Assembly: GCA_964431965.1 (NCBI GenBank)
Contig: CAYSLU010000024.1
Location: 1-60,215 of the forward strand
Length of the DNA: 60,215 nt
Source of the DNA: CAYSLU01 sp964431965
GTDB lineage: Bacteria > Verrucomicrobiota > Kiritimatiellia > CAIKKV01 > CAYSLU01
Reading direction: 5' to 3'
The notes below the pieces were generated by a model. It did not search any database and had not been told where the DNA came from. It saw only the letters and a list, made by a program, of their open reading frames with translations. Below, in pieces: positions 54,547 to 60,215 of the stretch. Both the position numbers and the translations under genes were made by a program. The stretch's first letter is position 1; every line of letters begins with the position of its first letter.

Positions 54547-55647
54547 ATGCTCTACTACCTGCACTACTTCACCGATGTCTTTTCCCCGCTGAACGTGTTT
54601 CGCTATATCACGTTCCGGACGCTGGCGGGCGCGGCGACCGCGTTCATCCTGAGCCTGCTGCTCGGGCCGTGGCTGATCCGGAAGCTCCGCATACTCAAGT
54701 ACGGGCAGCAGATCCGGACCGAGGAGGCGCCGCCCCTGTACGTGCTGCACGGGAAGAAGCAGGGCACGCCGACGATGGGCGGGCTCCTGATCATCGGCTC
54801 GGTCGTCGCCTCTACGCTGCTGTGGGCCGTGCCGACGAACGGGTTCGTGCTGCTGACGCTGGCGACCATGGTCTTCATGGGGGCCGTGGGCTTCATGGAC
54901 GATTTCACCAAGATCCGCCAGCGCAACGCGAAGGGCCTGAGCGCGCGCCGCAAGTTCCTCCTCCAGGCGCTCTGGGCCATGGCGGCCGCGGCGGTCCTGC
55001 TGCTGGTCCCGGCCACGGCGGAGCGAACCCGCGAGCTGATGGTTCCGTTCCTGAAGGGGCCGGCGGTGGCCGACATGGGGATCCCGCTGACGATCGCCTT
55101 CATCGTGGTCGTGATCGTGGGCGCGACCAATGCCGTGAACCTGACGGACGGGCTCGACGGCCTGGCCATCGGGTGCACCGGCTCCGTGGCGCTGGCCTAT
55201 GCGGCCATGGCGTACGTGGCCGGCAACGCGGTGCTGTCCCGGTACCTGGCCGTGCCGCACATTCCGGGAACGGGCGAGCTGGCCGTCTTCTGCGGCTGCC
55301 TGCTGGGGGCGTCCCTCGGGTTCCTGTGGTACAACTGCCACCCGGCGCAGGTGTTCATGGGCGACACCGGCAGCCTCGCGCTCGGCGGGGCCATCGCCAT
55401 GGTCGCGCTGCTGGTGAAGCAGGAGCTGGCGCTCGTCATTGTGGGCGGCGTCTTCGTTCTGGAGGCGGTGAGTGTGATTCTCCAGGTCGGCTCGTTCAAG
55501 CTGCGCGGCAAGCGGATCTTCGCGATGGCGCCGCTGCACCACCACTTCGAGCTGAAGAAGTGGAGCGAGACCCAGGTCACCATCCGGTTCTGGATCCTGT
55601 CGATCATCTTCGCCCTGCTGGGCGTGGCGACGCTGAAGATCCGCTGA
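54547..55647 (+). CDS. mraY: Phospho-MurNAc-pentapeptide transferase MraY
   Basis: The 366-aa membrane enzyme transfers phospho-MurNAc-pentapeptide to undecaprenyl phosphate to make lipid I. About ten transmembrane segments are visible. The active-site motifs are present: KKQGTPTMGGLLII, GFMDDFTKIRQ, NAVNLTDGLDGLAIG, and MAPLHHHFELK with the His triad. Length is typical. It lies in dcw order between murF and murD, 13 bases after murF. Confidence 0.98.
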   Translation: MLYYLHYFTDVFSPLNVFRYITFRTLAGAATAFILSLLLGPWLIRKLRILKYGQQIRTEEAPPLYVLHGKKQGTPTMGGLLIIGSVVASTLLWAVPTNGFVLLTLATMVFMGAVGFMDDFTKIRQRNAKGLSARRKFLLQALWAMAAAAVLLLVPATAERTRELMVPFLKGPAVADMGIPLTIAFIVVVIVGATNAVNLTDGLDGLAIGCTGSVALAYAAMAYVAGNAVLSRYLAVPHIPGTGELAVFCGCLLGASLGFLWYNCHPAQVFMGDTGSLALGGAIAMVALLVKQELALVIVGGVFVLEAVSVILQVGSFKLRGKRIFAMAPLHHHFELKKWSETQVTIRFWILSIIFALLGVATLKIR

Positions 55648-55664
55648 GCCGAGGGAAACGTGCC

Positions 55665-57062
55665 GTGACAGACCTCACATCCAAGACCGCGCTGGTGATC
55701 GGGCTCGGCGGCAGCGGAGCCGCCGCCGCCCGGTTGCTGGCGTCCGAGGGCGCGGCCGTGACCGTGGTCGATGCGGCGGATTCCGCCGAACTGCGCGCGC
55801 GTGCCGAACCGTTGGGTGCGTCCGGCGTCCGCGTCGCCATGGGCTGCCGCCACGTGCCGGCGGGCCCGTACGATCTGGTCGTCGTGAGTCCGGGCGTGTC
55901 GCCCGCCGCCCCGCTCATGGCCGAGGCGGACCGGTTGGGCGTGCCCGTCATCGGGGAGCTCGAGCTGGGCTGGAGCCGGTGGCGCGGCCGGACGCTGGCC
56001 GTGACCGGGTCGAACGGCAAGAGCACGATGGTGAAGCTGTGCCACGACTCGCTGAAGCGCGCCGGGCGGAGCGCGGTCATCGCGGGCAACTACGGCCCGC
56101 CGGCCTGCGACGCCGCGCTGGGCGCCCGGGCCGACTGGCTCGTGCTCGAGGTCAGCTCCTTCCAGCTCGAGCGCGCCCGGGCGCTGCGGCCGGACGTCGG
56201 CGTGCTGCTCAACGTCCACCCGAACCACCTGGACCGGCACGGGACGATGGAGTCGTACGCGGCGATCAAGGCCCGGCTGTTCGACCGGATCGAGCGCCGG
56301 GAGGCCCGGATCGTGCACGACGAGGCGCTGTCCGCGTGCGGATCGCTTCGCACCGCGAGCCCCGGCTGCACGACATTCGGCGCGGGAGCGACGGCTGACT
56401 TCCGGTACGCCGCCGGCGACGTGACCTGGAACGAAGCCGGACCGGCTCGAACGGCCAACGGGACGCTTGACGTTTGTCGCGGGAGGAGTATATGTGTGGC
56501 CCAGACTGTCTTTGGGAACGATGTACTGGGTTTGACCGCGGCCGCCGCTGCGGCGGCGATGTGCGCCTGCGGCGTGGATCCCCGGTGCGTGACGGATGCG
56601 GCGCAGTCGTTCGAGCCGCTTCCTCATCGCATGCAGGAGCAGGGCGCGGCGCGCGGCGTTCGGTTCGTTGACAACTCAAAGGCGACGAATCTGGCGGCCT
56701 TGGCGGCGTCGCTGCGGATGATCGACGGTCCGGTGAGATTGATTGCAGGCGGCCTGCTGAAGGAAGGCGCTTTGGAGTCGGTGCGGCCGGCCTTGGGCGG
56801 GAGGGTGCGAGCCGCCTATCTGATCGGGAAGGCCGGGCCGGCGATGGCGGAGGCGTGGCAGTCGGACGTGCCGTGCCGGCTGTGCGGCGGGTTGGAGGAG
56901 GCGGTGGATCGGGCGTGGCGGGAGGCCGCGCCGGGGGACGTGGTGCTGCTGGCCCCGGGCTGTGCCAGCTTCGACCAGTTCCGGAATTTCGAGGATCGAG
57001 GGAACGTGTTTTGCGGATTGGTGGAGCGGATCAAGGAGAAGGAGCAGAGAGAGACCGTATGA
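55665..57062 (+). CDS. murD: UDP-MurNAc-L-alanine:D-glutamate ligase MurD
   Basis: The 465-aa ligase adds D-Glu to UDP-MurNAc-L-Ala. It has ALVIGLGGSGAAAARLL (UDP site), LAVTGSNGKSTMVKL (ATP loop), LEVSSFQLERA, LNVHPNHLDRHGTMESY, and FVDNSKATNLAAL. It uses a GTG start, chosen because the Rossmann strand begins eight residues later and GAGGGAAAC precedes it. The stop overlaps the start of the LysM lipoprotein (ATGA). Confidence 0.96.
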   Translation: MTDLTSKTALVIGLGGSGAAAARLLASEGAAVTVVDAADSAELRARAEPLGASGVRVAMGCRHVPAGPYDLVVVSPGVSPAAPLMAEADRLGVPVIGELELGWSRWRGRTLAVTGSNGKSTMVKLCHDSLKRAGRSAVIAGNYGPPACDAALGARADWLVLEVSSFQLERARALRPDVGVLLNVHPNHLDRHGTMESYAAIKARLFDRIERREARIVHDEALSACGSLRTASPGCTTFGAGATADFRYAAGDVTWNEAGPARTANGTLDVCRGRSICVAQTVFGNDVLGLTAAAAAAAMCACGVDPRCVTDAAQSFEPLPHRMQEQGAARGVRFVDNSKATNLAALAASLRMIDGPVRLIAGGLLKEGALESVRPALGGRVRAAYLIGKAGPAMAEAWQSDVPCRLCGGLEEAVDRAWREAAPGDVVLLAPGCASFDQFRNFEDRGNVFCGLVERIKEKEQRETV

Positions 57063-57970
57063 AGACCCCAGTGCTGATCGCCGTTGTGATTGCCCTGCAT
57101 GTGATGGCCGTGGGCTCCGTTTTCTTCCTCCAAGGCTGCGGCACCACTCCGCCCACGACTCCCCGGGTGGAAGCGGACCAGACGCAGATGCCGCCGTCCG
57201 CGCCCGAGGCCATCGCCAAGCCGAAGTTCGAGCCGCTCGACAAGCCCCTCGTCCGGGCGCCGGCCCCGAAGCCGGTGTCGGCGAAGACGTACGTGGTGCA
57301 GAGCGGCGACTCGATCTCGCTCATCGCGCAGCGCTTCAATGTCAGCGTCCGCGACGTGCTCGCCATGAACCACCTCAGCAGCCCGAACAAGCTGCGCGTG
57401 GGGCAGAAGCTCGAGCTGCCGACCTACGTCAACCTGAGCGCTCCGAAGCCCGTCCGCAAGGTGAAGCCGGCGGCGCCGAAGGCGGCGACCGGTGCGCCGA
57501 AGGCGACGGCGGGCGGCGCGGGCGACTACGTCGTGAAGTCGGGCGACTCGCTCGGACTCATCGCGCAGAAGCAGGGCTCGACGGTGAAGGCGATCAAGGA
57601 GGCGAATCACCTGACGAGCGACCGGCTGCAGATCGGGCAGAAGCTGGTCGTTCCGGGTAAGGCGGCCGCGGTGTCGCCGGCTCCCGCTCCGGCGCCGGGT
57701 CCCGGACCGGTTGTGCCGTCGCTCCCGGGCCCCGGTCCGGCTCCGGTCGAGATTCAGCCTGCCCCCGCGATGCTGGACGCGACGGCCCCGGCGGCTCCGG
57801 GCGCGGCTCCGGCGGCGGCCGGGCTCAGCCACATCGTCGATGCCGGCCAGGATCTCCAGGAGATCGCGATGATGTACAGCGTGAGCGCGGATGAGCTCAT
57901 GCGCGTGAACAACCTCACGAACGCGACCGTCAAGGTCGGCGACAAGCTCAAGATCCCGTCGGCCCCGTAA
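57059..57970 (+). CDS. LysM-repeat lipoprotein inserted in the dcw cluster
   Basis: The 303-aa protein has a short leader ending in a lipobox (FFLQGCGT) and three LysM peptidoglycan-binding domains, near residues 78-122 (YVVQSGDSISLIAQRF), 158-202 (YVVKSGDSLGLIAQKQ) and 258-303 (HIVDAGQDLQEIAMMY). Pro/Ala linkers separate them. The first two are close to each other and the third is divergent. It is coupled to murD by ATGA and to ftsW by TAATG, so it is made together with septal wall enzymes. A lipid-anchored wall-binding role at the division site is likely. Confidence 0.9.
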   Translation: MKTPVLIAVVIALHVMAVGSVFFLQGCGTTPPTTPRVEADQTQMPPSAPEAIAKPKFEPLDKPLVRAPAPKPVSAKTYVVQSGDSISLIAQRFNVSVRDVLAMNHLSSPNKLRVGQKLELPTYVNLSAPKPVRKVKPAAPKAATGAPKATAGGAGDYVVKSGDSLGLIAQKQGSTVKAIKEANHLTSDRLQIGQKLVVPGKAAAVSPAPAPAPGPGPVVPSLPGPGPAPVEIQPAPAMLDATAPAAPGAAPAAAGLSHIVDAGQDLQEIAMMYSVSADELMRVNNLTNATVKVGDKLKIPSAP

Positions 57971-59106
57971 TGTGGAAGGCCCCCAGTACCCTGGTGGCCA
58001 TCGTGCTGGTGCTGCTCGCGCTCGGAGTGGTCATGCTCGCGAGCACGAGCAGCGTGAAGGGCGACACGTCGTTCCACGACCCGCATTATTTCGTCAAGCG
58101 GCAGGTCGTGTGGCTGATTGTGGCGCTGATTGCCGGCACGCTGGCGTCACTCATCGACTACCACTGGTGGCAGCGGCTGGCGATTCCCCTGATCGCGGTC
58201 TCCGTCCTGCTGCTGCTGCTGGTCTTTGTGCCGCACATCGGCATGAAGATCGGCGGCAGCCGGCGATGGCTGCACCTCGGGCTCATGAATTTCCAGCCGT
58301 CCGAGATTGCGAAGTTCGGCGCGGTGGTCGGTCTCGCATCCTGGATGGCGGCGATCCGGAACGACGCCGACACGCTGAAGCGCGGCATGATCCAGCCCGG
58401 GTTGGGCCTGGGGCTGATCCTCGGGCTCATCTTCCTTGAGCCGGACTTCGGCACGACGCTGCTGGTGGCGGTGGTGGGCGGCGCCATCCTGTATGCGGGC
58501 GGCACCCGGCCGGGCTACCTGTTCGTGGCCGGCTTGCTCGGGATGTGCGGATTCGCGTTGGCGGTCATGAGCGACCCCGTTCGCATGGGGCGGGTTCTGG
58601 CGTTCATCATGCCGGACAAGTACCCGGCTGCGGCGTACCAGCTGGGGCAGTCCAAGGACGCCTTCATCATGGGCGGCCCGTGGGGCGTCGGGTTCGGGGA
58701 GAGCCTGCAGAAGCACTTCTACCTGCCGGAGGCGCATACCGACTTCATCCTCGCCATCATCGGCGAGGAGCTGGGCCTGGCGGCCACCAGCATGGTGGCG
58801 GGGCTCTTCATCGGCATCCTCATCTGCGGGCTGATCATCAGCCACCGCGCGCCGGATGCCTTCGGGCGGCTGCTCGCGTTCGGAATCACGCTGACGATTA
58901 CGCTGCAGTCCGCCATCAACATCGGCGTCGTGACGGGCTGTCTGCCGACCAAGGGGCTGCCGCTTCCGTTCATCAGCTACGGCGGCTCCAGCCTGCTCAT
59001 GGCCATGGTCGGCGTCGGAGTTCTGATCAACGTCGCCCGGCACTCGACGATCGACCTGCTGCACGACGACGGCCACGCGATCAAGGACCAGCTGCACCGG
59101 TTCTGA
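57970..59106 (+). CDS. ftsW: Division glycosyltransferase FtsW
   Basis: The 378-aa SEDS-family protein has about ten transmembrane segments. It polymerises lipid II at the septum together with FtsI. Family motifs include GGSRRWLHLGLMNFQPSEIAK, EPDFGTTLLVAVVGG, LPEAHTDFILAIIGEELG, and PFISYGGSSLLMAM. The start shares one base with the LysM gene stop. It is the last recognised dcw gene here; murG, murC, ddl, ftsQ, ftsA and ftsZ do not follow. Confidence 0.97.
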   Translation: MWKAPSTLVAIVLVLLALGVVMLASTSSVKGDTSFHDPHYFVKRQVVWLIVALIAGTLASLIDYHWWQRLAIPLIAVSVLLLLLVFVPHIGMKIGGSRRWLHLGLMNFQPSEIAKFGAVVGLASWMAAIRNDADTLKRGMIQPGLGLGLILGLIFLEPDFGTTLLVAVVGGAILYAGGTRPGYLFVAGLLGMCGFALAVMSDPVRMGRVLAFIMPDKYPAAAYQLGQSKDAFIMGGPWGVGFGESLQKHFYLPEAHTDFILAIIGEELGLAATSMVAGLFIGILICGLIISHRAPDAFGRLLAFGITLTITLQSAINIGVVTGCLPTKGLPLPFISYGGSSLLMAMVGVGVLINVARHSTIDLLHDDGHAIKDQLHRF

Positions 59107-59138
59107 GCGCCCGGCCTCGCCACCGGAAAGGATCCGCC

Positions 59139-60173
59139 ATGACGTGGTCGGCCCGCGAGAACTTCCGCCGCAACGCCTCGCTCCGGGGCCACCAGTGGAT
59201 TCCGTCGGTCGTGGTGATCTCGGGCGCCACGTGGGCGGAGCAGCGCGAGGAGCTGGAGGACGTCTGCCTCCGGCATCCGCTCCTCTTCCCCGGCTTCCGA
59301 AAGGGACAGGTCGATTTCGATGCCTTTCGCCGCCGCCCCGACCAGAAGCGCGTTGTGGACGAGTGGGGGTGCACGTGGGAGGCGGAGCTGGACGGCCTGA
59401 TGGGCGTTGTCCTGGAGTCGCCGCTCGCCGACTGGGCCGCCTTCCCGGCGTGGCGGCCGCCGGCGCCTCCGGCTCTTCCGGCGGAGCAGAAGCAGCGGAT
59501 GGCGGAGGCGCGCGCGCGGGGCGACGCCGTGGCGGCGGGCGTCGAGCACGGCTTCTTCTTCATGCGGCTGCACTACCTGCGGGGCTACGACAATTTCATG
59601 ATGGACGTCGCAACTGGCGAGCCGCAGCTGAGGAAACTCGCGGCGATCGTCGAGTCCTACGCCACGGCCCGGATCGCGGGCTTCGTGGACGAGGGCATCG
59701 ACCTGCTCGAGGCGGCGGATGACCTCGGCACCCAGACCAACAGCATGATCGGTCCCGCCCATTTCCGGGAGTGGATCCTGCCGGCCTACCGGCGGATGTT
59801 CGCGCCCGCCCGTGCCGCCGGCGCGCACGTGTTCCTGCACTCGGACGGGTACATCATGGACATCGTCGATCTCATCATCGAGAGCGGCGTGACCATCGTG
59901 AACCCGCAGGATCTCGTGAACGGGATCGACGCGATCGCGCGTCACCTGAAGGGGCGCGTGTGCGTGCGCTGCGACATCGATCGCCAGCGGATCCTCCCGT
60001 TCGGAAGTCCCCACGATGTCCGGGAGCTGATCCGCGAGGAAGTCATGAAGCTTGGCTCCCCGGCCGGCGGGCTCGAGTTCGTGGCCGGCATCTACCCGCC
60101 GACGCCCGCCCGGAATGTGGACGCGCTCTGCTCGGCGCTTGAGGAGTACCGGGGGTACTGGGTTGGCCGCTGA
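59139..60173 (+). CDS. UroD-superfamily protein (methyltransferase or decarboxylase-like)
   Basis: The 344-aa protein has the UroD/MtbA TIM-barrel pattern: DEGIDLLEAADDLGTQTNSM, then VFLHSDGYIMDIVDLIIESG and VNPQDLVNGIDAIARH, ending GLEFVAGIYPPTPARNVDAL. The N-terminal substrate-binding motif of true uroporphyrinogen decarboxylase (PVWxMRQAGRY) is absent. It is therefore not HemE, and the Ahb route does not need HemE. Related proteins are cobamide-dependent methyltransferases or uncharacterised enzymes. The start at 59139 follows GGAAAGGATCC. It is 32 bases after ftsW, perhaps read through from the dcw operon. Confidence 0.85.
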   Translation: MTWSARENFRRNASLRGHQWIPSVVVISGATWAEQREELEDVCLRHPLLFPGFRKGQVDFDAFRRRPDQKRVVDEWGCTWEAELDGLMGVVLESPLADWAAFPAWRPPAPPALPAEQKQRMAEARARGDAVAAGVEHGFFFMRLHYLRGYDNFMMDVATGEPQLRKLAAIVESYATARIAGFVDEGIDLLEAADDLGTQTNSMIGPAHFREWILPAYRRMFAPARAAGAHVFLHSDGYIMDIVDLIIESGVTIVNPQDLVNGIDAIARHLKGRVCVRCDIDRQRILPFGSPHDVRELIREEVMKLGSPAGGLEFVAGIYPPTPARNVDALCSALEEYRGYWVGR

Positions 60174-60215
60174 CCGCGTCCGCCGGTCGGCCAGCCTCGC
60201 CGCGACAGGCGCCAG

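Noticed and set aside
59139..60173. UroD-like gene as hemE completing a classical haem pathway
   Set aside because: The N-terminal PVWxMRQAGRY motif of true uroporphyrinogen decarboxylase is missing, the gene is far from the haem operon, and the Ahb route bypasses this step.

Overview
The window is a high-GC bacterial chromosome segment with dense genes and short gaps. The content suggests a PVC-type bacterium, with Kiritimatiellota or Lentisphaerota most likely and relatives such as Hydrogenedentota possible. This is an inference from sulfatase-fold, Gfo/Idh/MocA, sugar-phosphate isomerase and UroD-like genes, a real dcw (division and cell wall) cluster, and several families of dispersed palindromic repeats. 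There is no rRNA gene and no recognisable tRNA to anchor taxonomy.

Layout. 1-4694 (+): a catabolic or surface-sugar cluster with the end of a TIM-barrel isomerase, two Gfo/Idh/MocA oxidoreductases, a sulfatase-fold enzyme without the formylglycine motif, and a sulfotransferase. 4914-6359 (+): a 14-TM MFS exporter, preceded by a palindromic repeat block. 6474-9273 (-): an SDR/DUF2867 protein and hemL. 9463-10094 (+): a VapBC-type toxin-antitoxin pair. 10546-13728 (+): a molybdate/tungstate-type ABC transporter whose binding protein is a tandem duplication; 72-nt inverted repeats lie on both sides of the operon. 14020-25504 (-): a ten-gene tetrapyrrole operon running hemX-like, hemA, ahbC, ahbD, ahbA-ahbB fusion, cbiK, precorrin-2 dehydrogenase, hemC-cobA-hemD fusion, SDR, hemB. 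With hemL this is an apparently complete siroheme-dependent (Ahb) route from glutamyl-tRNA to haem.

25774-41209: a cytochrome c block. It holds a tetrahaem cytochrome, the System II maturation pair resB-ccsA, and a minus-strand operon encoding two beta-propeller lipoproteins, an 11-haem lipoprotein, a 674-aa outer-membrane barrel and an 11/12-haem cytochrome. A further tetrahaem cytochrome and two tandem 11-haem membrane-anchored quinol-oxidoreductase-like proteins (CbcL-like architecture) follow. Read together, the haem operon supplies cofactor, ResB/CcsA attaches it, and the rest could carry electrons from the quinone pool across the periplasm and outer membrane. That points to extracellular electron transfer, a use not usually linked with this kind of bacterium.

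41210-45335: a MITE-like element, an unrecognised protein, and a DegT aminotransferase / oxidoreductase / PIG-L deacetylase set. 45776-47743: metG. 47902-59106 (+): the dcw cluster mraZ, small ORF, rsmH, ftsL, ftsI, murE, murF, mraY, murD, LysM lipoprotein, ftsW. It stops where murG would be expected and is followed by a UroD-superfamily gene (59139-60173).
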